A DNA stretch of 64,000 nucleotides from Pedobacter chitinilyticus (GCF_003313385.1 NZ_QMHN01000001.1:975379-1039378); one strand, 5' to 3'. Positions 38,041 to 46,781 are shown, counted from the first letter of the stretch. Numbers and translations: made by a program. Notes: generated by a model not told the origin, from the letters alone.

Positions 38041-40182
38041 TTACTGGTTAGATGGAATAGTCGTTTTATTAGCTTTAATATCAGTACCCATACGTTGCAG
38101 GTAAGCAATCAGTGCCACAATCTCACGATCACTTTTTACCTCAATGTTGTTCTGTTTCAAATCAGCGGCAATAACATCGGCCTGCTCTTTAAGTTTAGCC
38201 TGCGCTACCTTGTCAAAATTCTCCCGATAAGGCACACCCAAGGTTTGCATCGCTCTTATTTTAGCCTCTGTTTGGGTAGTATCCAATTTTTGGGTAATTA
38301 ACCACGGATACGGTGGCATGATACTTCCAGGCGACATGGAGGTAGGATCCAACATGTGATTGTAGTGCCATGCATTAGAGTACTTTCCGCCAATACGGTG
38401 CAAATCAGGTCCTGTACGCTTACTGCCCCATAAAAACGGATGGTCGTAAACAAACTCTCCAGCCTTACTATATTCACCATAACGTTCTGTTTCCGATCTA
38501 AACGGACGGATGGTTTGCGAGTGACAGTTCACACAGCCTTCCCTGATATAAAGATCCCTACCTTCCAGTTCAAGTGGGGTGTAAGGTTTTACGCTCGAAA
38601 TGGTTGGTACATTGCTCTCTATGGTAAACGTTGGCATCATTTCTACCATCCCGCCAATCAAAATCACAATCATCGAAAGCACCATAAATTTCATTGGTTT
38701 ACGTTCCAATACACGGTGCCATTTTTTATCTGCAGGATCTTCGTTAGTCACCACTTTCTCCAAGGCCATCGCTTCTGCCGCTTCGTTAGCCACCAACTTA
38801 CCTCTTAACATGGTTTTAGCCAAGTTGTAGGTCATTACAATAGCCCCCAATAAGTACAATGCACCACCAATAGAACGTAAAATGTGCATTGGGATAATCT
38901 GTAAAGTAGTGGTTAAAAAGTTGGCATATTTCAACAAGCCCTCGGCAGTAAACTCTTTCCACATTAAACCTTGTGTAAAGCCAGCCCAATACATTGGAAT
39001 TGCATAAAACAAGATCCCCAAAGTACCAATCCAGAAGTGGAACGATGCCAGTTTTTTAGAGTACAGTTCTGTTTTATAAATACGTGGAATTAACCAATAT
39101 AGCACCCCAAAGGTTAAGAAACCATTCCAGCCCAAAGCACCAACATGCACGTGTGCTACAATCCAGTCGGTAAAGTGAGCAATCCCGTTAATTTGCTTTA
39201 AGGATAACATGGGACCTTCAAAAGTGGCCATACCATAAGCAGTTAAGGCTACCACCATGAACTTTAGGGTTACATCTTCACGAACTTTATCCCAAGCCCC
39301 ACGCAACGTCAACAAACCGTTAATCATACCACCCCAACTTGGTGCAATCAGCATCACCGAAAAAGCCACCCCCAGCGATTGTGCCCAACCTGGTAGCGAA
39401 GTGTATAACAAGTGGTGAGGCCCTGCCCAGATATAGATAAAAATTAACGACCAAAAGTGCAGAATACTCAATTTATAAGAATATACAGGGCGATTGGCCA
39501 TTTTAGGTAAGAAGTAATACATCATCCCCAAATAAGGGGTAGTTAAGAAAAAAGCCACCGCATTATGCCCATACCACCATTGTACCAAAGCATCCTGTAC
39601 ACCAGCAAAAACATAATAACTTTTTAAGAAAGAAATAGGCAGCTGAAAAGAATTGACAATGTGCAACACCGCAATGGTCACAAACGTAGCGATGTAAAAC
39701 CAAATGGCAACGTACAAATGACGCTCCCTACGTTTGATAATGGTACCAAACATATTGATCCCAAACACCACCCAAATTAAGGTAATGGCAATATCAATAG
39801 GCCACTCAAGCTCTGCATACTCGTGCGATGAAGTAATCCCCAAAGGCAAAGTAATGACTGCCGAGACAATGATGAGCTGCCAACCCCAAAAGTGAATATT
39901 GCTTAACAGGTTGCTAAACATACGGGCTTTCAGCAAACGCTGTAACGAGTAGTAAACCCCCATGAAAATGGCATTGCCCACAAAAGCAAAAATCACCGCG
40001 TTGGTGTGTAAAGGTCTGATACGACCAAAAGTAGTGTACTGGTTGCCCATGTTCATTTCGGGCTTAAACAGTTGCATGGCAACAAGCAGTCCAACCAGCA
40101 TTCCAATAACACCCCATACAATGGTAGCGATACCGAAATTTCGAACGATCTTATTGTCGTAGGTAAATTTTTCTAGCTGCAT
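38041..40182 (-). CDS. ccoN: Fused cbb3 oxidase subunits I and II (CcoN-CcoO)
   Basis: Catalytic subunit of the high-affinity terminal oxidase. Residues 1-475 are CcoN with about twelve membrane helices and the histidine ligands of the haems and CuB (RPLHTNAVIF, QWWYGHNAVAFF, WIVAHVHVGALGWNG). After a linker near 475-500 the CcoO part begins (KWHRVLERKPMKFM), with one TM helix and a haem c site CVNCHSQTIRPF. In many Proteobacteria these are separate genes; the single 713-residue fusion is a phylum trait. A palindrome and -7 box lie upstream at 40216-40254. Confidence 0.96.
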   Translation of the reverse strand: MQLEKFTYDNKIVRNFGIATIVWGVIGMLVGLLVAMQLFKPEMNMGNQYTTFGRIRPLHTNAVIFAFVGNAIFMGVYYSLQRLLKARMFSNLLSNIHFWGWQLIIVSAVITLPLGITSSHEYAELEWPIDIAITLIWVVFGINMFGTIIKRRERHLYVAIWFYIATFVTIAVLHIVNSFQLPISFLKSYYVFAGVQDALVQWWYGHNAVAFFLTTPYLGMMYYFLPKMANRPVYSYKLSILHFWSLIFIYIWAGPHHLLYTSLPGWAQSLGVAFSVMLIAPSWGGMINGLLTLRGAWDKVREDVTLKFMVVALTAYGMATFEGPMLSLKQINGIAHFTDWIVAHVHVGALGWNGFLTFGVLYWLIPRIYKTELYSKKLASFHFWIGTLGILFYAIPMYWAGFTQGLMWKEFTAEGLLKYANFLTTTLQIIPMHILRSIGGALYLLGAIVMTYNLAKTMLRGKLVANEAAEAMALEKVVTNEDPADKKWHRVLERKPMKFMVLSMIVILIGGMVEMMPTFTIESNVPTISSVKPYTPLELEGRDLYIREGCVNCHSQTIRPFRSETERYGEYSKAGEFVYDHPFLWGSKRTGPDLHRIGGKYSNAWHYNHMLDPTSMSPGSIMPPYPWLITQKLDTTQTEAKIRAMQTLGVPYRENFDKVAQAKLKEQADVIAADLKQNNIEVKSDREIVALIAYLQRMGTDIKANKTTIPSNQ

Positions 40183-40215
40183 AATGATTAGAAATAGATT
40201 TGTTAATGTTTAAAG

Positions 40216-40254
40216 CAAAGGTATTGTAGCCACTACCCGCGGCTCATGATGAGC
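40216..40254 (-). promoter_or_regulatory. Candidate ccoNOQP promoter with palindromic site
   Basis: On the minus strand TACCTTTG (40223-40216) matches the -7 consensus TAnnTTTG. The perfect odd palindrome GCTCATGATGAGC at 40242-40254 would be centred about 38 bases before the start of transcription, close to where activators that touch the polymerase bind. It also lies two bases past the ccoS stop, so a role as a hairpin is possible. Confidence 0.4.
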
Positions 40255-40255
40255 A

Positions 40256-40435
40256 TTAGTCGGAAATATGATCCTGATCACTTTTTTCGTCTTTCACTTC
40301 ATCATCAAAAAGGATGCGTACACTCGGTGTATACACGTCATCATGCTGACCGTTTTTTAGCGCCCAAAAGAAAGCGCCCAGAAAGATCAAAGCCACCAGT
40401 ACGCTACAGCCAATTAAGAAATATAAGATGGTCAT
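40256..40435 (-). CDS. ccoS: cbb3 oxidase maturation protein CcoS
   Basis: A 59-residue frame, start ATG at 40435 and stop at 40256. It opens MTILYFLIGCSVLVAL, one transmembrane helix, then FFWALKNGQHDD and an acidic tail ending DQDHISD. The pattern of a single N-terminal helix with a following WAxxxGQxDD is the CcoS signature; CcoS is needed for cofactor insertion in cbb3 oxidase. It lies 73 bp upstream of ccoNO on the same strand, which supports the call. Easily missed because of its size. Confidence 0.88.
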   Translation of the reverse strand: MTILYFLIGCSVLVALIFLGAFFWALKNGQHDDVYTPSVRILFDDEVKDEKSDQDHISD

Positions 40436-41279
40436 GTTTTTAGGGATTAGTGGTTAGTCTGTTGATTATTATTTTTGTTCATTAGTTCATTGGGGTGGAC
40501 TCCTGCCATCCAGAGCGAGCCTGTACCGACTCTTCGGTAGCGAAGGATCTTCTTTAAGCACTGGTTATTCGTTTAACTGTTTAGTTGGTTAACTGGTTAT
40601 TCCGTCAATAGCACTTGTCATTCCGAGGGAAGTGCAACGACGAGGAATCTCTAGATCATTGGCTGTTCTTTTGTTTCATATCTCATTATTTTAAGCTTAT
40701 CCCGCAACTCATAACTTACAACTCGCAACGCTTGGTTACGAATTAGCACCAACCTTTCGGGATCTCCATCCCACTAGCTTATCATCAAATTATCACATTC
40801 ACTAATCACCATTCCCGCAACTCGTAACTTACAACTCGCAACTCTTGGTTACGGATTAGCACCAACCTTTCGGGATCGCCATCCCATTAACTGATCATCA
40901 AATTATCACATTCACTAATCACCATTCCCGCAACTCGTAACTTGCAACTCGCAACGTTTGGTTAGGGATTAGTCTTTGGGTTAACTGATTATCCGTTCAT
41001 AGTCCTTGTCATTCCGAGGGAAGTACAACGACGAGGAATCTCTAAATAATTGATTATTCTTTTGTTTCTCATCTCACTATTTTAAGCTTATCCCGCAACC
41101 CATAACTCACAACTCACAACGCTTGATTACGGATTAGCACTAACCTTTCGGAATCTCCATCCAATTAGCTTATCATCAAATTATCTCATTCACTAATCAC
41201 CATACCCATAACTCGCAACTCGCAACCTGTAACTCCACTAACCACTAACCACTAGCCACTAACCACTAACAACTAACCA
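40436..41279. repeat. 844-bp repeat-filled gap upstream of ccoS: nested 113-bp tandem repeats
   Basis: Units that begin CCCGCAACTC... start at 40701, 40814 and 40927 (period 113), each holding CAACCTTTCGG and ATCATCAAATTATC. A fourth unit starts at 41092. A GTCATTCCGAGGGAAG element at 40617 and its copy at 41008 are 391 bp apart, exactly the spacing of unit 1 to unit 4, so a flank plus unit was duplicated as a block. A GTCAT-type element is also at 40504-40552. Heptads of the CAACTCG/ATAACTT type occur inside the units. I see no gene. Confidence 0.85.
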
Positions 41280-41282
41280 CTA
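41229..41282. repeat. ACTAACC heptad array running into the ccoI stop codon
   Basis: Seven to eight degenerate 7-bp units (ACTAACC, ACTAGCC, ACTAACA and relatives) are in register, and the TAG stop of the copper ATPase (41282-41280) is part of the last unit. On the sense strand the array reads GTGGTTAG. Confidence 0.85.
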
Positions 41283-43667
41283 CCTCAACCTATTCCTCCT
41301 CGCAAAATACCTCGTCGCCAAACTCGTAAAACTAATAATGGTAATCGTGCTAATCGGCATTAATACCGCTGCTACCAAAGGATACAAAGTGCCCTGTACC
41401 GCATAATACACCCCAATCAAATTATAAGCAGTAGCAATGGCAAAGCTGATTTTAATGGTCTTCAGTCCATCGCGGCTCAACTGAATGAACTTAGGCAACA
41501 AACCCATCGAAGTCCCTTTCATAATCGCATCACAACCAGGGGTAAAATTGTTGATGTTGTCCGTAATGGCGATGCCGAAATTAGCCTGTTTCAAAGCACC
41601 AGCATCATTTAAGCCATCCCCTAGCATCATCACCTGCTTATCACGAGCCTGTAACGCTTTAATCTCCGCTAACTTCTCATGCGGACTTTGGTTAAACAGC
41701 AAAGGTGTCGACGGTTTAAATACCGATTTCAACAATTGCTCATCCCTATTCGTATCCCCCGATAGTACTTTTAAATCAAAGTCATCATCCAGTTCATTAA
41801 TTAAGGCAGCAATCCCTTCTCGCCATTGCTGTTCTACCGTAAAACAACCTTTATACTCCTCGTCAATCACAATATGGACCCCGCCATTATCATGAGCAGG
41901 CACATCAAAAGGCAAAGCACGTTTGCTCCCTGCATAAATCATCCTACCATTAACCACCCCCATAATGCCTTTACCCAATACCTCATTATATTTAGCGATG
42001 GCGTAAATTTTACTAGGGTTAAGTACTTTAAGCACCTGTCTGCTCAGCGGATGCGAAGAATTATACAGCAACGAAGCCACCAGCAATTTCTCTCCTGCCG
42101 ACAAACTGCCTTCAAACCTAATTTCCGACTGATGTGTACTGGTCAGCGTACCTGTTTTATCAAAAACAATGGTATCAATAGCAGCCAATTGCTCTAACGC
42201 ATCCGTATTTTTTACATAAAAACCCTTTTTATCAAATACCGAAAGAATGGCCGATAACGTAAAAGGCGTACTTAAAGCCAATACACAAGGACAAGCCACA
42301 ATCACCACCGCGGTAAAGGCCGACCATGCTTTGGTGCTATCATTTTGCCACAGCCAATAGCCAGTGGCGGCAAAAGCAATGACAAACACCCCAATGCTGA
42401 AATACTTGGCAATGCTATCGTTAAAGTTCTGTTTCTTCACATCACTCTTGTAAAACTCCTTGTTCCACAAACCTGTTAAGTAACTTTGCGAAGCCGGTTT
42501 AACCACTTCAAGCTCTATCGCTTCGCCCATCTGTCTACCCCCAGCATACACAATTTCACCCAAAACCTTCTGCTGTGGCTCGGCTTCGCCAGTTACAAAA
42601 CTCATGTCCAACCAAGCATCTCCCTTCATCAAGATGGCATCGGCGGGCACTAATTCGCCATTGCGTATCAATAGTCGATCCCCAACGACAATCTCGCTAA
42701 TGGCTACCGGTTTCTCCCGGTGATCTTTAAGGGTAGTAATCGCAATAGGAAAATACGAGCGATAATCCCTATCAAACGAAATGTGATGATAGGTGCGTTG
42801 TTTCACCCATTTCCCCATCAACAACAGAAATACCAATCCCGTCAACGTATCTCCAAAACCAGGCCCAGTATTAAATATGGTAGATATAGCCGTACGAATA
42901 AAAAGTACAGCGATGATGAGCGCCAGCGGCGTATCCAGATTAACAAATTTCTGTTTTAAACTCGCAATGGCCGAAGTAAAATAATCTCTGGCACAGTAAA
43001 AGGTTACTGGAATACAAAAAGCCAGATTTAACCAAGCAAACAAGTACTGAAACTCCTTTTCCAAGGCCGATAAACCGAAATACTCAGGAAAGCTGAACAA
43101 CATCACATTGCCCATACAAAACCCCGCAATGGCAATCTTCCAAATCAACTGCTTATTAACCGAATTACTTTTCTCCTTCACCACATCCTGCAAACTAATC
43201 AAAGGTTCATAACCTATTTGGTTAAGGATTTCAACCACCCTACGCAACGAAACCTGTTCGTGCTTATAGCTAATGGTGACTTCCTTCTTTAAAAAGTCAA
43301 TACGTGAACTGAAAATAGCAGGGTTGATTTTATATAAATGCTCCAACAGCCAAATGCACGAACTGCAATGAATGGCGGGAATATAGAAAGTAACAATGGT
43401 ATTCTCGTTGTCTTTGTAATTGATCAACTGGGTGATAATGCTTGGCTCATCCAAATACTCATAATGCCCCTCCTCCTTTACCCGTTGCCCAGGCGTATCA
43501 TTATAAGCATAGTAATTGCACATGTTATTTTCAGATAAGATCTGATAAACACTCTGGCAACCGATACAGCAAAAATCCTTCTCATCGTAGCTTAATTTCA
43601 CCGCAGGCAACTGATCGCCACAATGATAACAAACTGCACTTTGGTGGGTAATGGTTGTATTGCTCAT
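41280..43667 (-). CDS. ccoI: Copper-translocating P-type ATPase CcoI-like
   Basis: Exports or delivers copper for cbb3 oxidase assembly. The N-terminus has a Cys-rich metal-binding segment (CYHCGDQLPAVK, DFCCIGCQSVY) as in FixI/CcoI, then an HMA domain with CSSC (AIHCSSCIWLLE), eight membrane helices, the transport motif CPC (VACPCVLALS), the phosphorylation site DKTGT, and the hinge GDGLNDAGAL. Length 795. Placed between the cbb3 genes and hemN. Fits the CcoI subfamily rather than CopA because of the N-terminal cysteine block and the context. Its stop codon is inside a heptad repeat. Confidence 0.93.
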   Translation of the reverse strand: MSNTTITHQSAVCYHCGDQLPAVKLSYDEKDFCCIGCQSVYQILSENNMCNYYAYNDTPGQRVKEEGHYEYLDEPSIITQLINYKDNENTIVTFYIPAIHCSSCIWLLEHLYKINPAIFSSRIDFLKKEVTISYKHEQVSLRRVVEILNQIGYEPLISLQDVVKEKSNSVNKQLIWKIAIAGFCMGNVMLFSFPEYFGLSALEKEFQYLFAWLNLAFCIPVTFYCARDYFTSAIASLKQKFVNLDTPLALIIAVLFIRTAISTIFNTGPGFGDTLTGLVFLLLMGKWVKQRTYHHISFDRDYRSYFPIAITTLKDHREKPVAISEIVVGDRLLIRNGELVPADAILMKGDAWLDMSFVTGEAEPQQKVLGEIVYAGGRQMGEAIELEVVKPASQSYLTGLWNKEFYKSDVKKQNFNDSIAKYFSIGVFVIAFAATGYWLWQNDSTKAWSAFTAVVIVACPCVLALSTPFTLSAILSVFDKKGFYVKNTDALEQLAAIDTIVFDKTGTLTSTHQSEIRFEGSLSAGEKLLVASLLYNSSHPLSRQVLKVLNPSKIYAIAKYNEVLGKGIMGVVNGRMIYAGSKRALPFDVPAHDNGGVHIVIDEEYKGCFTVEQQWREGIAALINELDDDFDLKVLSGDTNRDEQLLKSVFKPSTPLLFNQSPHEKLAEIKALQARDKQVMMLGDGLNDAGALKQANFGIAITDNINNFTPGCDAIMKGTSMGLLPKFIQLSRDGLKTIKISFAIATAYNLIGVYYAVQGTLYPLVAAVLMPISTITIISFTSLATRYFARRNRLR

Positions 43668-43708
43668 CTTTGATTATTCTTTTAACACCTAAAATTTATT
43701 GCTGATCA

Positions 43709-43910
43709 ACTATGTGTCTATGTGGTTAATCTTTAAAAAAATCTATTATTGAACCACATAGACACATAGGTTGATCCCCTCTATTTCTTTCAAGCATGCT
43801 ATGTGCCTATGTGGTTAATTTGATGAAAATCTATTATTGAACCACATAAACACATAGGTTGATCCCTTTATTTCTTTCAAGCATGCTATGTGCCTATGTG
43901 GTTAATTTTT
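43709..43910. repeat. ACCACATAG palindromic element, two and a half copies
   Basis: CTATGTGTCTATGTGG and its inverse CCACATAGACACATAG flank a 20-base centre at 43710-43770; a second copy starts at 43799 and a left half-copy at 43886 (spacings 89 and 87). Copies 2 and 3 share TTTCTTTCAAGCATG before the arm. It fills the 247 bp between the ccoI start and the hemN stop. Similar ACCACATAGACACATAG repeats are, from memory, frequent between genes in this phylum. Confidence 0.8.
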
Positions 43911-43914
43911 AATA

Positions 43915-45264
43915 TTAAATCGCAGCACTAAACAATTGCGTTTGTGGTTGCTTTTGCCATAGCCTATCATCAAAGGCCATACAAACGTTCCGCAGAAACG
44001 ATCTCCCCAAAGGCAATATTTTCACCTCTCTGTTCCTAATCGCCACCAACCTATCCGCAATCATTGGTTGCAAACGCTCCATTACCTCAACAGGCACTTC
44101 CCCGTCAAAGCAAGTACTGCTCTGACACATCAAGTTTAAAATATGTTGCCTAATGCGTAAATCCTCCCCAGTCAATAAATGACCCTTTTGCACCGCCAAA
44201 TCCCCCTCCAAAATATGCTGCTTGTACTCCTCTACCGTTTTAGCATTCTGCGCAAAAGCAGTTCCGCAATCACTAATCGATGAAACCCCAAGCCCCAACA
44301 AAATTTGCGTATGCTGATCCGTATAACCCATAAAATTGCGGTGTAACTTGTTTTCCTGATAAGCCACATACAGGCTATCTGTTCGTAAAGCAAAATGATC
44401 CATACCAATCTCCTCGTAACCAGCAGCCATCAACATTTCCCGACCCTTTTGGTACAAAGCAAACTTCTCATCACCCTGCGGAAGATCCGCCTCCGTAAAA
44501 TGGCGTTGTCCAGCTTTGATCCAAGGCACATGCGCATAACTATAAAAAGCAATCCGATCAGGCTTTAACCCAATCACCTCGTTAATCGTTTCCACAAGCC
44601 CTTCCATCCGCTGACCAGGCAAGCCGTAAATTAAATCGTAGTTAATAGACTGATAGCCCAAATCCCGGGCAAGCGTGGTAATATGCTGTACCTGTGCAGG
44701 CGTTTGGTAGCGGTTAATCATAAACTGTACCTTAGGATCAAAATCCTGAATACCAAAACTTACCCGTTTAAACCCAAGACGGTATAAAGTCTGCAAATGC
44801 TCAAGCGTGGTATTATCAGGATGTCCCTCAAAAGAACAAGCCACCGTAGCCTCAAATTGCGATGCCCCTGCAATACCTTCCAACAACTGTTTCAGGTTAG
44901 CCGCACTAAAAAACGTAGGCGTACCACCACCCAAGTGTATTTCCTTAATTTTCGGACGCTCGCCCAATAATCCCACATACACTTCCCACTCCCTAAGCAA
45001 AGCCTCAATATAAGGCAGTTCCACGCCGTGGTTTTTAGTAATACGCGTATTACAACCACAATAAGTACACAAACTCTCGCAAAAAGGCAAATGAAGATAA
45101 AGGCTAATCCCCTCCTCCCTATTCTCCCTATAAGCACTCAACAACCTCGATTTCCAGGCTGGCCCTTCAAAACTTTCGCTGTCCCAATAAGGTACCGTCG
45201 GATAACTCGTATACCTGGGAGCAGCAATATTGTACTTGCGCAAAAGTTCAGTAGTTTCCATCAA
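43915..45264 (-). CDS. hemN: Oxygen-independent coproporphyrinogen III oxidase HemN
   Basis: Radical SAM enzyme of haem synthesis in low oxygen. The 4Fe-4S motif is C62xxxC66xxC69 in HLPFCESLCTYCGC, followed by HLGGGTPTFFS and GLPGQ of the SAM-binding and barrel parts, and RIAFYSYAHVPWIK, a HemN-type motif. C-terminal HemN domain is present (DLRIRQHILNLMC). Length 449 is near the E. coli enzyme. Co-directional with and overlapping by four bases an upstream 144-residue gene. It serves the same low-oxygen respiration as the cbb3 genes. Confidence 0.94.
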   Translation of the reverse strand: MMETTELLRKYNIAAPRYTSYPTVPYWDSESFEGPAWKSRLLSAYRENREEGISLYLHLPFCESLCTYCGCNTRITKNHGVELPYIEALLREWEVYVGLLGERPKIKEIHLGGGTPTFFSAANLKQLLEGIAGASQFEATVACSFEGHPDNTTLEHLQTLYRLGFKRVSFGIQDFDPKVQFMINRYQTPAQVQHITTLARDLGYQSINYDLIYGLPGQRMEGLVETINEVIGLKPDRIAFYSYAHVPWIKAGQRHFTEADLPQGDEKFALYQKGREMLMAAGYEEIGMDHFALRTDSLYVAYQENKLHRNFMGYTDQHTQILLGLGVSSISDCGTAFAQNAKTVEEYKQHILEGDLAVQKGHLLTGEDLRIRQHILNLMCQSSTCFDGEVPVEVMERLQPMIADRLVAIRNREVKILPLGRSFLRNVCMAFDDRLWQKQPQTQLFSAAI

Positions 45265-45695
45265 TGCCCCTTTTCCTTAAGTGAAGCACCACAATCATTT
45301 GGACAACAACAAGCCTTGCCCACACATTTGCCAGCAGCCCAATTATCTAAATTCTTAATCACCTGCTGCATGCGAGGCATGGCCAATTCCTCCCCCTCTT
45401 TAAAAGGCACATTGGCAATTTTAAGACCTGCCTTTCCAGCAGCAGTTAAATCAATATGCTTTGTTTCAAAAGACGAGGTAGCAATATATTTAATGCCCAA
45501 TGCCCTTAGGCCCATGATCAAATCTTGATCTAGCGGATCCTCATTAAACACAATCAATACCTCCTTGCCCTGTGCAAAAGGCAAAGTTTCGCCACTTAAG
45601 CTGTTGGCAATAATGGTAATATCATGCTTCTTGTGATTAGCCAATACCAGGCACTCTTTTTCCTCAGGTTTAATATTATAGGCAATTGCTTTCAT
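45261..45695 (-). CDS. Truncated 2-hydroxyacid dehydrogenase-like protein with cysteine-rich tail
   Basis: Residues 1-110 resemble the first part of D-lactate dehydrogenase-type proteins (MKAIAYNIKPEEKECLVLA, then LRALGIKYIATSSFETKHIDL and KIANVPF), but no NAD-binding domain or catalytic Arg/Glu/His set follows. Instead the C-terminus has five cysteines in twelve residues: C124, C129, C130, C131 and C135 (KCVGKACCCPNDC). It could bind a metal, Fe-S cluster or haem. A four-base overlap with hemN suggests a coupled function in haem synthesis. Family members in this phylum are usually labelled lactate dehydrogenase; that name probably does not reflect the function. Confidence 0.75.
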   Translation of the reverse strand: MKAIAYNIKPEEKECLVLANHKKHDITIIANSLSGETLPFAQGKEVLIVFNEDPLDQDLIMGLRALGIKYIATSSFETKHIDLTAAGKAGLKIANVPFKEGEELAMPRMQQVIKNLDNWAAGKCVGKACCCPNDCGASLKEKGH

Positions 45696-45715
45696 CCGTT
45701 CTAATTATGTACCTA

Positions 45716-45723
45716 CAAAACTA
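45716..45723 (-). promoter_or_regulatory. -7 box for the cysteine-tailed protein/hemN operon
   Basis: On the minus strand TAGTTTTG matches TAnnTTTG, about 20 bp upstream of the ATG at 45695. No clear -33 box was found, which would suit an activated promoter. Confidence 0.4.
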
Positions 45724-45766
45724 GCTAGCCCCTAAGCCCTAGGAGTTGAGCGTAGTTATCAGAAAA

Positions 45767-45782
45767 AGTGATATTCGTCACA
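45767..45782. promoter_or_regulatory. CRP/FNR-family-like box upstream of the hemN operon
   Basis: AGTGATATTCGTCACA has the form GTGA-N6-TCAC of a CRP-type site. Its centre lies about 64 bases before the predicted transcription start given by the -7 box at 45716-45723, close to the -61.5 class I position. A second inverted pair, TATCA-N7-TGATA, overlaps it at 45757-45773. The factor is not in this window. Confidence 0.45.
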
Positions 45783-46781
45783 AACGGAGTAGTGGTTAGT
45801 AACTAGTGGTTAGTAGTTAGTAGCTAGTACGGCCAATCGTGTCATCTTGAGCGCCCTTTGTCATCCAGAGTGCAACGAAGGATCTCTAGTAGCTTGGTTA
45901 ACTGTTGATGTGTTTAATTGGTTAATTGTTGTTACAGCAGGTGCGCTAATGTAAATTGTTAACTCATAACTGATAACTGCCATTCCTGTCATCCTGAGCG
46001 CCCTTTGTCATCCAGAGTGCAACGAAGGATCTCTAGTAGCTTGGTTAACTGTTGATGTGTTTAATTGGTTAATTGTTGTTACAGCAGGTGCGCTAATGTA
46101 AATTGTTAACTGGTAACTCGTAACTCATAACTGGTAACTCATAACTGGTAACTGACCACTGATAACTGATAACTGATAACTGCTAATTGGCAACTGCTAT
46201 TCCTACAGCGTCATCCTCGCGTATGCGGGGATCTTAAAGCGTATCGCTATCAAATCTTTCCTTTCTATCGCTTTAGGGTACCCAATCGAGTTGGGTATGA
46301 CGACAGCATGATGCAGGCCCTTCCCAAGCACACTCTCGCCCTTTTAGGAAGAACCGAAGCGTAGCAAGCTCATTGATGCCAAAATACAATAGCGTACTTA
46401 TCAATAGATGTCCAAAGGACAGAGAGGGTGATATATAAAGAAACCTCCCTCTAACTCTTCCGATGAATCGGAACAAGTACTCCTTAAGAAGGAGAGAGAA
46501 TTGTATAGAGATAACTCATTCTATTCTGATTAAATCGAACGAGCACTTCTTAAAAAAAGGAATTGGCAGTACCAAATACAAGTGTATCAAGCACTACCAA
46601 TCCCCTTATCTGTATATAAAAATCCCAAAAGACGATATCAGAACAACAAATAACCAATCAACTACTAATCCGCGGAGGCAACAAATAACCAACTAACCAG
46701 TTAAACAAATAACCAATCAACTACCCATCTAAATACTAATATCTAACTACTAAATACTAACCACTAACCACTAGCAACTAA
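45783..46781. repeat. Repeat-filled gap of about 1 kb between the hemN operon and the phosphodiesterase
   Basis: Contains, in order: TTAG heptads (45788-45834); a 124-bp direct repeat, 45841-45964 and 45988-46111, one mismatch, starting with a GTCAT unit; an AACTG/AACTC heptad array (46108-46200); a head-to-head pair of GTCAT hairpins (46209-46246 and 46267-46302); short inverted repeats (CCGATGAATCGG, CTCCTTAAGAAGGAG) around 46456-46497; AATCCGCGGAGG with AACAAATAACC repeats (46640-46720); and ACTAACC heptads (46722-46784) that reach the next stop codon. Two short open frames here lack any protein-like features. Confidence 0.8.

Noticed and set aside
41229..41283. Heptad arrays as CRISPR repeats
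   Set aside because: Units are only 7 bp and run without unique spacers; no cas gene is nearby. The 113-bp repeats likewise have no spacer pattern.
45261..45695. Functional D-lactate dehydrogenase
   Set aside because: No NAD-binding domain or catalytic residues remain, so the usual family name would mislead.
46273..46476. 67-codon minus-strand open frame
   Set aside because: Overlaps the GTCAT hairpins and has no protein-like pattern.
46463..46696. 77-codon plus-strand open frame in the repeat gap
   Set aside because: It lies in repeats and its product is a low-complexity mix of Lys, Asn and Thr; no start context or homologue pattern.
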